64,000 bases of DNA, taken from contig NZ_BLVO01000016.1 in NCBI RefSeq assembly GCF_013340285.1, positions 547,021 to 611,020 on the forward strand, in the 5' to 3' direction. Of this stretch, positions 48,910 through 57,828 are shown piece by piece; position 1 is the stretch's first letter, and the number at the start of each line of letters is the position of its first letter. The notes under the pieces were generated by a model, which worked only from the letters and a program-made list of their open reading frames with translations, had not been told where the DNA came from and ran no database searches. Position numbers and translations under genes: made by a program. Source of the DNA: Desulfovibrio subterraneus. GTDB taxonomy: Bacteria > Desulfobacterota > Desulfovibrionia > Desulfovibrionales > Desulfovibrionaceae.

Positions 48910-50619
48910 TTACAGGTATTCGGTTATGGGGGTGTAGAAAGAAGAATGGCCTGTGGGGGTGATGATATGCAGCCCCTCATGCTGTCTTCTGGTGAGCCAT
49001 GCGTCTATCTGGTGCAGGAACCGTTCGTTCCAGCGGTGCCTTTCTATGTTGAGCGCATGTTCGTGCGTATCAAATCTTTCGTCATAGTGCAGCGTGGTGT
49101 CACTGTTCAGGTAGCCGTCCATGCCTGCAATGAAGATTCTGCGGGCACCCATGACAACGGCCACACCTGCCAGCAGCACCGAGATGGTGCGGCAGTTGGA
49201 GGAGATCATGCCATTGGCGATGTCGAAGTCGGCATCGAGAATATCGTTGAACACCAGCGGTTCGTACGGGCGGTCGAGATAGTCGTCTATCAGGTCGCCG
49301 GGCAGGTTGATGCCGAGCAGCAGGCTGGAATCCGGATGCACGGTTTCAATGTGCGAGACAAAACGCTTGGCGTTGTTGAACGCATGGTAGTCCGGCACAA
49401 ACAGGCCGCCGAGGTTGTTGGCACCGAGCACAATGGGCTTGTGCAGCTTGATGAACTGGCGGATTTCTTCCTGCTTTTCCTTCAGGCTGGGGCCGTTGGC
49501 GAGAATGAGAATATCCTTGCCCGCATGGCGGTCCTGATAGGGCGGATGCGGTGCGGGGATGCAGTTTTCGCGTTCTTCACCGGGTACGCAGAAGTGCTTG
49601 GCACCCATGTAGCCCACAACGCCCTGACCGATGAGTTCGTCCACCAGTCTGGGGTTGAATCCCGTGGGGTTGAGCTTGCGGATGTACGACATGGCGTTCC
49701 AGATTTCGTCCATGCGGTATTCCTGCCGCTTCATCAGTTCCTTGGGGTAGTTGGGATGTACGTTGAAGATGCCGGAAATCATGTACGGCAGTTGGTAGCC
49801 CCACGGCGTCTTGCGCATGATGTCAAGGAAATAGCGCTCAATCACGTTCAGCACGGGCGAGGGATTGTAGCGTTCCATGCCCTGCACCCTGAGGTAGCCG
49901 AGCAGTATTTCCGTGGGCAGGTTGCCCGCGCCGCGGCCGATGCCGAAGATGGTGGAATCCACAATATCTATGCCTACGGCCAGCGCCTCGATGGTGCTTG
50001 CAAAGGCCATCTGCGTGTTGTTGTGGGGGTGGAAGCCGATCTTCAGATGCTTCAGTTCCAGCAGCGGTTCAAATATGGGCCGCACGTGGAAGGGGAAGAT
50101 GGAACCATAGCTGTCGCCCACATAGGCGTAGTCTATGTCCGTATCGGCAAGGCGCTTGATAAGTTCCTTGCGCTCGTTTTCCGTGAAGCAGATGTAGCCC
50201 ATGCACTGCAGGGAGGAGATATAGCCCTTCTGCTTGATTTTTTCGCACAGGTCCAGAGCACCGGCAAGATCGTTTTTGCCTGCTGCAATGCGGATCATGC
50301 GGGCCACGGACTCTTCTGCCGGGGGCAGGTCTTCAAGGTCAATTTTGCCGTAGTCGCCCATAAGGGCGATAGCCGGACCCTGAATGTTGCCCACGGTTTC
50401 GCGGAGCAGGTCTTCGGGCGTTAACCGCCAGATGCCTGTGCTGTTTTTGGGGAAATATTTTTCCGAGCTGCGGAAGCCGAGCTCGACGAAATCCACGCCG
50501 GTTTTGGACAGGGCCTTGTAGGACTCGCGGACAAGTTCCTGCGAGAAGTCCCAGTTGTTGACGTAGCCGCCGTCGCGGATGGAACAGTCAAGAATTTCAA
50601 AGGGCTTGTTCAGATTCAT
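48910..50619 (-). CDS. DRE-TIM aldolase fused to an MptE-like (DUF115) domain
   Basis: 569 residues from the ATG at 50619 (GAGG upstream). The N-terminal ~350 residues are a DRE-TIM metallolyase: ILDCSIRDGGYVNNWDFS, ELGFRSSEKYF, YVGDSYGSIFP and the metal His pair in IGFHPHNNTQMA, as in 4-hydroxy-2-oxovalerate aldolase. The C-terminal ~190 residues begin GKDILILANGPSLKEKQEEI, the motif of MptE-like/DUF115 proteins, a domain also present in Maf flagellin glycosyltransferases. The fusion suggests an aldolase that makes or breaks a keto acid, joined to a sugar- or nucleotide-handling domain. The exact reaction is unknown. Confidence 0.8.
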   Translation of the reverse strand: MNLNKPFEILDCSIRDGGYVNNWDFSQELVRESYKALSKTGVDFVELGFRSSEKYFPKNSTGIWRLTPEDLLRETVGNIQGPAIALMGDYGKIDLEDLPPAEESVARMIRIAAGKNDLAGALDLCEKIKQKGYISSLQCMGYICFTENERKELIKRLADTDIDYAYVGDSYGSIFPFHVRPIFEPLLELKHLKIGFHPHNNTQMAFASTIEALAVGIDIVDSTIFGIGRGAGNLPTEILLGYLRVQGMERYNPSPVLNVIERYFLDIMRKTPWGYQLPYMISGIFNVHPNYPKELMKRQEYRMDEIWNAMSYIRKLNPTGFNPRLVDELIGQGVVGYMGAKHFCVPGEERENCIPAPHPPYQDRHAGKDILILANGPSLKEKQEEIRQFIKLHKPIVLGANNLGGLFVPDYHAFNNAKRFVSHIETVHPDSSLLLGINLPGDLIDDYLDRPYEPLVFNDILDADFDIANGMISSNCRTISVLLAGVAVVMGARRIFIAGMDGYLNSDTTLHYDERFDTHEHALNIERHRWNERFLHQIDAWLTRRQHEGLHIITPTGHSSFYTPITEYL

Positions 50620-50667
50620 GGGAACCTCGTTCCGCAATGGGATATCTTCATATGGTTATCAGGCAGA

Positions 50668-51189
50668 TCAGTGTACTTTCCAGTGGGGGCGCTTATCCAG
50701 CAGGTCGCTTTTTTCGAACTCCGGGGCCGACATGACCATGGTGCGTATTTTTCGTTCGAGTTTCTTTTCAATGGGCAGGGCAACGTTCTGCAGTTTCACG
50801 GGGTCCACATCGCCTATGACAAGAACGTCTATGAGGCCGGAATCTATGCCCTTTGCATAATCATCGAGAATGTAAACCTGCTGTACATCGCCAAGATGCG
50901 TGAGAATCTGGTCTATGACTCTGTCTATGCCGAAATGTTTGCGGACAATGGAGCTTATTTCAGGGAAGAATGGGTGGTTGGCGTTGGCCTTGTAGAAGAT
51001 GTTTCTTCCTTTCTTCTCCTTGTCCAGGTAGCCGGCCTGACTCAGGCCGTCGAGCTCTTCCTTCAGCGCGTTGGGTGAAAGTTCGAATTCGGCAGAGAGC
51101 TCCCTAAGATACGAAGATACCTCGGGATTAAGAAAAAGTTTCAGCAGCAGTTTAATGCGCGTCTTGGATGTGAAGAGTTTGTCGAGCAT
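50668..51189 (-). CDS. Winged-helix regulator with degenerate nucleotidyltransferase-like domain
   Basis: 173 residues. Residues 1-75 form an ArsR-type winged helix (SSYLRELSAEFELSPNALKEELDGLSQAGYL with wing KEKKGRNIFYKA). Residues 95-165 look like a reduced nucleotidyltransferase fold (QVYILDDYAKGIDSGLIDVLVIG), with part of the hG-x-Dh pattern missing. Such proteins often precede bacterial surface-glycan genes. A consensus promoter (TTGACA, 17 bases, TAACGT) puts the transcription start at about the ATG, and there is no ribosome site, so the mRNA is probably leaderless. It is the likely local regulator. Confidence 0.78.
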   Translation of the reverse strand: MLDKLFTSKTRIKLLLKLFLNPEVSSYLRELSAEFELSPNALKEELDGLSQAGYLDKEKKGRNIFYKANANHPFFPEISSIVRKHFGIDRVIDQILTHLGDVQQVYILDDYAKGIDSGLIDVLVIGDVDPVKLQNVALPIEKKLERKIRTMVMSAPEFEKSDLLDKRPHWKVH

Positions 51190-51195
51190 GGCTTT

Positions 51196-51224
51196 ACGTT
51201 AAGGAAAACTGTACAAAATGTCAA
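51196..51224 (-). promoter_or_regulatory. Promoter and shared motif of the winged-helix gene
   Basis: On minus: TTGACA (51224-51219), 17 bases, TAACGT (51201-51196). The plus strand reads GTTAAGGAAAACTGTACAAA, which recurs with two changes at 60951-60976 before the flippase gene. Confidence 0.75.
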
Positions 51225-51298
51225 AGGGCGGAAATGCCGCTTTTCTTCTCCGGAGAAAGAAAATCATTGGAGTCTCCCGTTGCCTGAGTCCCGAAGGA

Positions 51299-52021
51299 TC
51301 AGGGCTTTTCCATTGCCTGCCGCTTGTGCAGATCGTTGTAAATGAGTTCGGTGAGACGGAAGTCCCACGGGGTGTCGATGTCGAAGGCGCGCTCCACAGG
51401 AACTTCCACCGCCTTGACCACGCCGCCGAACAGGGTGTCGTATTTGAGGATGGAATCAGGGCGCGATGCGTAGCACAGCGGGGTGATGTCCCAGCACGAG
51501 GGAGCGTCCTGCCGTCTGGTGATGGTGGAATCGAGCGGCACGGCAATACGCACGTTGGCCTGCGCATCCAGCGTCACCATGTTGAAGAAGGGGCTTCTGG
51601 TGGTCTTGACCACGGTGAAAACGGTGTCCGCATCGGTGCTGACGAGCTTGTTCACGCAGGCGTCTATGTCTTCGGGGGAACGCAGGGGAGCCACCGCAGG
51701 CACGGAGACGAACACGTCAAAGTCGCCGTCCGGGTCGTTGGCACGCAGGTATTCCACGGCATGACGCCATGCCAGCCGCTCGGGGGCTGCGTCCGTTGCC
51801 AGTTCCGCTGGGCGCATGAAGGGCGTTTCCGCACCGTATTCGCGGGCGACACGGGCTATTTCTTCATCTTCCGTGGAAACGATGACCCTGTTGATGTGCG
51901 TGCTTGCAAGCGCCTGTTCCACGGCGTGGGCAATGAGCGGCTTGCCGCCCAGCAGTTTGACGTTCTTGCGGGGCAGCCCCTTGGAGCCGCCTCTGGCGAA
52001 GATGAACCCTATGGCTTTCAT
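51299..52021 (-). CDS. legF: CMP-legionaminic/sialic acid synthetase
   Basis: A 240-residue NeuA-family enzyme: GFIFARGGSKGLPRKNVKLLGGKPLIAHA with the ARGGSKG loop, VIVSTEDEEIARVAREYGAE, VSVPAVAPLRSPEDIDACV and RAFDIDTPWDF (metal-binding Asp). As the pathway next to it is legionaminic-type, CMP-Leg5Ac7Ac or a derivative is the likely product. It follows legB. Confidence 0.87.
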   Translation of the reverse strand: MKAIGFIFARGGSKGLPRKNVKLLGGKPLIAHAVEQALASTHINRVIVSTEDEEIARVAREYGAETPFMRPAELATDAAPERLAWRHAVEYLRANDPDGDFDVFVSVPAVAPLRSPEDIDACVNKLVSTDADTVFTVVKTTRSPFFNMVTLDAQANVRIAVPLDSTITRRQDAPSCWDITPLCYASRPDSILKYDTLFGGVVKAVEVPVERAFDIDTPWDFRLTELIYNDLHKRQAMEKP

Positions 52022-52073
52022 GTCTGTGCCTTTGCTGCGGGGCCTCCGTCTTCATGGCGGAGGCCCATTTCTT

Positions 52074-53069
52074 CTAGATATTGTAGATGGAGGTCTTGTA
52101 GTTCGCCAGATTCGCGGGATTGGTGAACCATTTGACGGTCTGCTCAAGGCCGTCGCGCAGCGAATACTGGTGCTTGTAGCCGCAGAGGGTGCGCAGCTTG
52201 GTGCTGTCGCACAGCAGGCGCATGACCTCGGACTTTTCCGGACGCTTGCGCTGTTCTTCCGTCACGATGGCGGCATCGCTGTTCATGATGGAGCGGATGG
52301 TCTCGAACAGTTCACCGATGGAGATTTCCACATTGGTGCCGATGTTCACTTCTTCACCGATGGCGGCATCGCATTCTGCCAGTGCTATCATGGCTGCGCA
52401 GGTATCCAGCACGTAGTTGAAGTCACGGGTGGGGCGCAGGTCGCCGAGGGCGATGTCCTTCTTGCCTGCCGCAATCTGGGAAATGATGTTGGGAATGACC
52501 GCGCGGGCGGACTGGCGGGGGCCGAAGGTGTTGAACGGGCGCGCCGTGACCAGAGGCAGATTGAAGGTGTTGAAGAAGCTTTTGGCAATGGCGTCTGCCC
52601 CTATCTTGCTGGCGCTGTAGGGAGACTGCGGCTGCAGAGGGTGGGTTTCCGCAATGGGCACGGTCAGGGCCGTACCGTATACCTCGCTGGTGGAGGTTTG
52701 CAGCACGCGGGAGCAGCCAGCATCAAGGGCGGCCTGACAGATGTTCAGGGTGCCGCGCACGTTGGTATCCACATAGGCATCGGGCGCAACGTAGGAATAG
52801 GGAATGGCGATGAGCGCGGCCAGATGGAAAACCACGTCGATATCTGCGCAGAGCTTGCGGCAGAAGTGCGGGTCGCGCACGTCGCCGGTAACGATTTCCA
52901 TGTGCGCAAGCTTGTCCGACTTTTCGAGCCAGCCCCAGTTGTTGAAGGAGTTGTACAGACAGAGCGCGCGCACCTTTGCGCCGCGTTCCACCAGCATTTC
53001 CGCAAGGTGGGAACCGATAAAGCCGTCTGCTCCGGTGACGAGAACTCTTTTGTTTGCAATGCCGCTCAT
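52074..53069 (-). CDS. legB: NDP-GlcNAc 4,6-dehydratase, LegB type
   Basis: A 331-residue extended SDR: VLVTGADGFIGSHLAEML, ALCLYNSFNNWGWLEK (typical of LegB), HLAALIAIPYSYVAPDAYVDTN, SPYSASKIGADAIA (Tyr-x-x-x-Lys) and LGDLRPTRDFNYVLDTC. It starts the legionaminic-acid route by forming the 4-keto-6-deoxy sugar nucleotide. Confidence 0.92.
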   Translation of the reverse strand: MSGIANKRVLVTGADGFIGSHLAEMLVERGAKVRALCLYNSFNNWGWLEKSDKLAHMEIVTGDVRDPHFCRKLCADIDVVFHLAALIAIPYSYVAPDAYVDTNVRGTLNICQAALDAGCSRVLQTSTSEVYGTALTVPIAETHPLQPQSPYSASKIGADAIAKSFFNTFNLPLVTARPFNTFGPRQSARAVIPNIISQIAAGKKDIALGDLRPTRDFNYVLDTCAAMIALAECDAAIGEEVNIGTNVEISIGELFETIRSIMNSDAAIVTEEQRKRPEKSEVMRLLCDSTKLRTLCGYKHQYSLRDGLEQTVKWFTNPANLANYKTSIYNI

Positions 53070-53120
53070 GAAAAAACCTCTTGTACGTCTGGTTGTCGTT
53101 TCCGGGCCCGCAAGGGTGTC

Positions 53121-54290
53121 TTAGCGGCGGGCCATGGCTTCCCGTATGGCGGGATGGGTTGTCAGCATGTCTGCCACGGCTTCCCAGAAGGGTTTTTCCG
53201 GAGTGCCGGGTACCTTGATGTATTGTTCGACGAACTCGCGGTAACGCTCGTTCGGGGTGACGATGAATTCCCTGAAACTGTCGGGAGAATGCACGTCAGG
53301 ATTCAGCGCCCGCGCACCGAAGGTGGCAAGCAGCTTGTGGAAGTATTTGATGCCCGCGTAGCCGTGTTCCAGCTGGTCCGTGGTGGTGAAGAGCATGGGC
53401 TTGCCAAACAGCGCCCCGAAGGAAACCGAGGTGGAGTTGTGCAGAATGACCAGCTTGCACCGGCTGATGAGCTCTGCGCTGTTGCCCTTGATGATCTTGC
53501 GGTCGCCGAACACACCGGGGTGCTTTTCGTATTCCGAGCGCGGATGCGCGGCAATGACCACCCTGAGCCCTGTCTGCTGTTCCACGGCATCGAAGATGCG
53601 GCGCATTCCGGGATAATAGACCTCGGGCGTTGCTCCCATTTTCGAGCCGTGCGTCATGGCTTCGGGATGGTGGGGGAAATACTGGTCGAGGAATACGGCG
53701 GTTTCCGTTTCCGGTTGCGGATCTGCCTTGCATTGCAGGTACAGGTCGTAGTCCAGCGCATGAATGTAGGCGATGTTTGCCGAAGGGCCGAACCATTTCT
53801 GCGTGAAGCTGCCTGCGCCGAGAATGAGCAGGGGCCTGTCTATCTCCGGCTTGGGGAAGAAGGGCAGGCGCTGCACGGCCTGCATTGCCTTTTTCCATGT
53901 CAGGGAGCGGAGCAGGCGCATTGCCTTTTCGCGGCGCGTGAACTGCGGAATGGGAATGGCCATGAGCCCTGCCGTTATGTAGGGCAGGCGGTACTGCTTG
54001 AGAATGCCGAGCACCTTGCGGTCGGTCGGCGTTGCACCAAGGTAGCTCATGGCAACGGAATCCGCAGGCGCTGCGGCGATGAAGGCCCGAACATCCTGCA
54101 TGGTCTGCGCCTTCATGACGGAGGCTGCCCCTTCCGGCAGGTAGTCGGTGTGCGCCACGCTGCGGCTGTAGAACAGGCGCGGCATTATCAGCAGGTGCAC
54201 ATTGAAGCCCCGGCGGATAAGCTCATGCACGCCGAAGCGTTCGCAATCACGCTGCGAGATGTTGAAGGGAAAGAGATAATATATGTTCAT
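53121..54290 (-). CDS. Probable GT-B glycosyltransferase, surface glycan
   Basis: 389 residues, no signal peptide. It starts NIYYLFPFNISQRDCERFGVHELIRRGFNV and has LLILGAGSFTQKW, FLDQYFPHHPEA, RVVIAAHPRSEYEKHP and LVILHNSTSVSFGALFGKPMLF; the last two resemble the donor-binding region of capsule or sialyl-type transferases. I do not recognise a named family. Its place within the leg genes suggests that it transfers the legionaminic-type sugar. Confidence 0.6.
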   Translation of the reverse strand: MNIYYLFPFNISQRDCERFGVHELIRRGFNVHLLIMPRLFYSRSVAHTDYLPEGAASVMKAQTMQDVRAFIAAAPADSVAMSYLGATPTDRKVLGILKQYRLPYITAGLMAIPIPQFTRREKAMRLLRSLTWKKAMQAVQRLPFFPKPEIDRPLLILGAGSFTQKWFGPSANIAYIHALDYDLYLQCKADPQPETETAVFLDQYFPHHPEAMTHGSKMGATPEVYYPGMRRIFDAVEQQTGLRVVIAAHPRSEYEKHPGVFGDRKIIKGNSAELISRCKLVILHNSTSVSFGALFGKPMLFTTTDQLEHGYAGIKYFHKLLATFGARALNPDVHSPDSFREFIVTPNERYREFVEQYIKVPGTPEKPFWEAVADMLTTHPAIREAMARR

Positions 54291-54495
54291 GCGCTGCCGT
54301 TGGCTGTTACGGGTACCGGCGTCTGTTGATAACGCCTGACCATGCCACCTGAAACTGTTACCTGAAACTGTAGCCTGTTACTGCTGTCTGTTTCCGTTGC
54401 CACTTCATCCCGCCAACCCATTCTGCCGTGCATGCTGCCAGCTTACGCTGCCAGTCTATGCCGACTGTCGCCGGATATGGCGTCCGTTGTGGTTT
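54291..54495. other. Spacer between ptmE and the glycosyltransferase gene
   Basis: No gene. It contains short imperfect direct repeats (ACCTGAAACTGTT, ACCTGAAACTGTA, GCCTGTTACTGCTG) near 54350-54390. Confidence 0.45.
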
Positions 54496-55557
54496 CTAGT
54501 CGTTCCCCGCGCTGAACTGGACATGGTATTCCATCTCCGCCCGTGCGAAGTCTTCCATCCTGCCGATGTCCATCCAGTATTCGCGGATGGGGAAGCAGGT
54601 GGGTACAAGGTTGTCCGCCAGCAGCACCTTGTAGAGGTCCGGCATGTCGAACATGGTGTTCTGGGGGATGTAGTCCAGCGCCACCGGTGAAAGCACGTAG
54701 ATACCGGCATTCACGAAGAACTTGTGCAGCGGCTTCTCGTCAATGGAAAGCAGGTCGTTGCCGCTGGTGCTTACCACGCCGAAGGGTACCTGCATGTCAT
54801 ATTCGCGCACGCACATGGTGGCGGGGGCCGCCTTTTCCATATGGAATTCCATGAGCTGGTTGAAGTTCACCTTGGTGAGCAGGTCGCCGTTCATGACAAA
54901 GAACGGCAGCTCGGGGCGCTGCGGCAGCAGGGAAAGCGCCCCTGCCGTGCCGAGGCGGGTGTGCTCGTGCACATAGGTGATGCTGGCGTTCAGCTGCGAG
55001 CCGTCCTTGAAGTATTCCTGAATTTTTTCAGGCATGTAGTTCAAGGAGATGACGAAGTTGTTGTAGCCGTGCTTCTGGAAGGTGCGGATGATGGTTTCCA
55101 GAATGGGCCGCCCGCCCACGCAGAGCATGGGCTTGGGGCAGGAATCCGTGAGGGGGCGCAGGCGTGTGCCGAGTCCGCCTGCCATGAGCACCACCAGGTT
55201 GTCCCTTTTGGGCGGAGCCACAAGGTCTTTGAGCACGTGCATGCCCACAAGCTGGCCGCGGGCATTGACGATGGGCAGATGCAGAATGTCGCGCTGCGTC
55301 ATGCGCAGGGCGATGCTCTCCCTGTCTTCATCTTCTGCGGCGAACATGGGGTTGCGCGACATGATTTCGGATACCGGCGTATCCAGCGCGCCGTTGCGCA
55401 GCAGCAGGGTGCGCACGTCGCCGTCCGTCACGGTGCCGAGCAGTTTCATATCTTCGTCCACCACAAGCGCAATGCGCAGAGAGCCGGTGGCGATGACCTT
55501 GAGTGCCTCGAACACGGGGGTGTTCGGGCTTATAAGTGTATTTTTCCAGTCTTTCAT
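54496..55557 (-). CDS. ptmE: Sugar-1-phosphate nucleotidyltransferase with CBS pair (PtmE-like)
   Basis: A 353-residue protein. Residues 10-115 are two CBS domains (LRIALVVDEDMKLLGTVTDGDVR; DILHLPIVNARGQLVG). Residues 120-350 are a nucleotidyltransferase (VVLMAGGLGTRLRPLTDSCPKPML; FFVMNGDLLT). This domain order is that of Campylobacter PtmE, which makes GDP-GlcN at the start of the GDP-linked legionaminic pathway. The CBS pair may sense nucleotides. Confidence 0.88.
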   Translation of the reverse strand: MKDWKNTLISPNTPVFEALKVIATGSLRIALVVDEDMKLLGTVTDGDVRTLLLRNGALDTPVSEIMSRNPMFAAEDEDRESIALRMTQRDILHLPIVNARGQLVGMHVLKDLVAPPKRDNLVVLMAGGLGTRLRPLTDSCPKPMLCVGGRPILETIIRTFQKHGYNNFVISLNYMPEKIQEYFKDGSQLNASITYVHEHTRLGTAGALSLLPQRPELPFFVMNGDLLTKVNFNQLMEFHMEKAAPATMCVREYDMQVPFGVVSTSGNDLLSIDEKPLHKFFVNAGIYVLSPVALDYIPQNTMFDMPDLYKVLLADNLVPTCFPIREYWMDIGRMEDFARAEMEYHVQFSAGND

Positions 55558-55591
55558 GTTCGGTACCTCGAATGACCCGGCAGTTGGGGAG

Positions 55592-56659
55592 CTATTCGGT
55601 GATCAGGGAATCTGCGGCAAAGTCGGCGCTTGCCGGAGTGCCGAGCAGCTCCCAGTAACGCATGGGTGAGATGCCGGTGCCGGGGCGTTTTACGGTCATG
55701 TTGTCCGTTGTGAGCGGCTCGCCTTTCTTGATGTCGCAGGCGGCCACAAGGCTTTTGCGGGCAATGGCGATGTTGCCGAGCTCGCTGGGCTGCGGCTTCT
55801 TTTCGCCGGTGCCGAGAGAGGCCTCCACAATGCGGATGGAGCGCACCATATCTGCCAGTTCGTGCGGTTCCAGCGAAGCCTTGTGGTCAGGGCCGGGCAT
55901 GTTCTTGTCCAGCGTGAAATGCTTTTCGATCAGCACGGCACCGCGCGCCACTGCCGCCACGGGAATGGTGATGCCGGGGGTGTGGTCAGAGTAGCCCACG
56001 GGCAGGTTGAAGAGGTCGCGCAGCGTGTCCATGCCGCGCAGGTTCACATCTTCATACGGGGTGGGGTACTGCGTGGTGCAGTGCAGCAGGGTCAGTCGCT
56101 CGGTGAGCAGCGATCCGGCCCGCTGGCAGACGGTGGCAAGGTCGTTTGCGTCCGGGGCGCGCTCAGGCTCCAGCATGCCGTGGGCGAGCACGGCAATGGC
56201 CGTGCGGATCTCTTCCGGCGTGGCCATGCCGGTGGAAAGGATGAGCGGCAGGCCGGTGCGCGCAATGGCGAGTAGCAGCGGGCCGTTGGTCAGTTCGCCG
56301 GATGGAATTTTCATACGCTGCACGCCCAGTTCCATGAGCAGGTGCACGCTCTCAAGGTCGAAGGGCGTGGACATGAATTCAATGCCCAGCTCGTTGCAAC
56401 GGGCCTTCAGCGCTTCGTGTTCCGCTGCGCCGAGTTCCAGCTTTTTCAGCATATCCAGCTGCGATTCGCCTTCGCCGCTGGTCTTTTTCTGGTACTCGGC
56501 CTTGCCCGCCTTGGCGCTGGCAATGCTGGACGCCTTGAAGGTCTGGAATTTCACGGCATCGGCACCGGCTGCATGCGCAGCTTCCACCAGCTTGAGTGCA
56601 AGTTCCGGCGAGCCGTTATGGTTCACGCCTGCTTCGGCAATGATGTAGACAGTATTCAT
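55592..56659 (-). CDS. legI: N,N'-diacetyllegionaminate / sialic acid synthase
   Basis: A 355-residue NeuB-family enzyme: YIIAEAGVNHNGSPELALKLVEAA, VKFQTFKA, GIEFMSTPFDLESVHLL, KIPSGELTN and IEKHFTLDKNMPGPDHKASLEP (metal His). A C-terminal SAF (antifreeze-like) domain runs from about residue 295 (RKSLVAACDIKKGEPLT). It condenses PEP with the 6-deoxy-diamino hexose. It directly follows legG. Confidence 0.93.
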   Translation of the reverse strand: MNTVYIIAEAGVNHNGSPELALKLVEAAHAAGADAVKFQTFKASSIASAKAGKAEYQKKTSGEGESQLDMLKKLELGAAEHEALKARCNELGIEFMSTPFDLESVHLLMELGVQRMKIPSGELTNGPLLLAIARTGLPLILSTGMATPEEIRTAIAVLAHGMLEPERAPDANDLATVCQRAGSLLTERLTLLHCTTQYPTPYEDVNLRGMDTLRDLFNLPVGYSDHTPGITIPVAAVARGAVLIEKHFTLDKNMPGPDHKASLEPHELADMVRSIRIVEASLGTGEKKPQPSELGNIAIARKSLVAACDIKKGEPLTTDNMTVKRPGTGISPMRYWELLGTPASADFAADSLITE

Positions 56660-56661
56660 GA

Positions 56662-57825
56662 TCAGGCTCCTGCCACCATGTGAAAGGGCTTTCTGATGAG
56701 TCCGGCAAAATCAGGCACGGCGGCCAGTGTTTCCACGATGCGCTGTGCGGTGTTGCCGTTGCCGTAAGGATTGACGGTATGCGAGCAGTCCATGGACAGG
56801 GCGGTGCGCAACGCGGCAAGAATGTCGTTGCGGGCTGCGCCGCAGTCGATGACCGATGCCGCACGCAGGCGGCCCTTCTGCCGGTCGCCGATGTTGACTG
56901 TGGGTACGCGCAGGCTGGGGGCCTCGTACAGTCCGCTCGACGAGTTGCCCACCACGGCCGCGGCCAGTTTCATGGCGCTGAGATAGCGCAGATGGCCGAG
57001 TGAGGTGTGGGCGGAAACATGTTCCCGCGCTGCCGCATAGTCGCTGATGAGGCGCATCAGTTCCCGCCCGCCTGTGTCGGCGTTGGGCATGGTGAAGAGC
57101 ACGCTGCAGCCCTGATCTTCGGCGCACAGGGTATCGAGCGCGGCAAAGAGTTCTCCCAGCTGATCGGCGGAAGAGCAGGTGCCCAGCGTTTCGGGGTGGT
57201 AGGTGGTAAGCAGCATGCGGGGGCGGATGGCAATGCCGAGCTGCTGTTCCAGTTCGTGGCGATCCAGCAGCGGCAGTTCCAGAATGGCGTCTATGCCTGA
57301 GCTGCCCACGTTGAACACCCTGTCGGGATTCTCGCCCATCTGCCGCACGCGGTCGGCGGCCTGCTCGTTGCTGACGAAGTGCAGGTGCGACATCTTGGTG
57401 ATGGCGTGACGGATGGATTCGTCAAAGGCACCTTCCGTGGTGTCGCCGCCGCACAGGTGGGCCACGGGAATGCGTGCAATGAGCGCCGCCTGCACGGCCG
57501 CGAGCATTTCAAAGCGGTCGCCCAGCACCATGACCAGATCGGGCGCAAGGCGTGCAAAGGCATCTGCAAAGCCGATGACCCCGAGACCGATGGACTTGGT
57601 TATGCCCACGGCCGAGTCGCTGGAGAGCAGCATTTCCACCTTTTCATCTATGCGGAATCCGTCGGCGGTGATGGACTGCGCCGTATAGCCGAATTCCTGT
57701 GACAGGTGCATGCCTGTTGCCACGATCTGCAGCGTGAAGTCGTCGCGGGCCTGCAGGGCGCGCATGACGGGACGCAGCAGACCGTATTCGGCGCGGGTTC
57801 CTGTGACTATGCAAATGCTACGCAT
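56662..57825 (-). CDS. legG: UDP/GDP-sugar 2-epimerase, hydrolysing (NeuC/LegG)
   Basis: A 387-residue GT-B-fold epimerase: ICIVTGTRAEYGLLRPVMRAL, MVLGDRFEMLAAVQAAL, HLCGGDTTEGAFDESIRHAITKMSHLHFVSNE and VGNSSSGLYEAPSLRVPTVNIGDRQKGR, all NeuC hallmarks. It releases the 2-epimerised sugar for LegI. It ends 2 bases before legI starts. Confidence 0.93.
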   Translation of the reverse strand: MRSICIVTGTRAEYGLLRPVMRALQARDDFTLQIVATGMHLSQEFGYTAQSITADGFRIDEKVEMLLSSDSAVGITKSIGLGVIGFADAFARLAPDLVMVLGDRFEMLAAVQAALIARIPVAHLCGGDTTEGAFDESIRHAITKMSHLHFVSNEQAADRVRQMGENPDRVFNVGSSGIDAILELPLLDRHELEQQLGIAIRPRMLLTTYHPETLGTCSSADQLGELFAALDTLCAEDQGCSVLFTMPNADTGGRELMRLISDYAAAREHVSAHTSLGHLRYLSAMKLAAAVVGNSSSGLYEAPSLRVPTVNIGDRQKGRLRAASVIDCGAARNDILAALRTALSMDCSHTVNPYGNGNTAQRIVETLAAVPDFAGLIRKPFHMVAGA

Positions 57826-57828
57826 GGA

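Noticed and set aside
48040-54329. Two plus-strand frames of about 800 codons in the glycan cluster
   Set aside because: Each spans several well-supported minus-strand genes and has the composition of an antisense frame.
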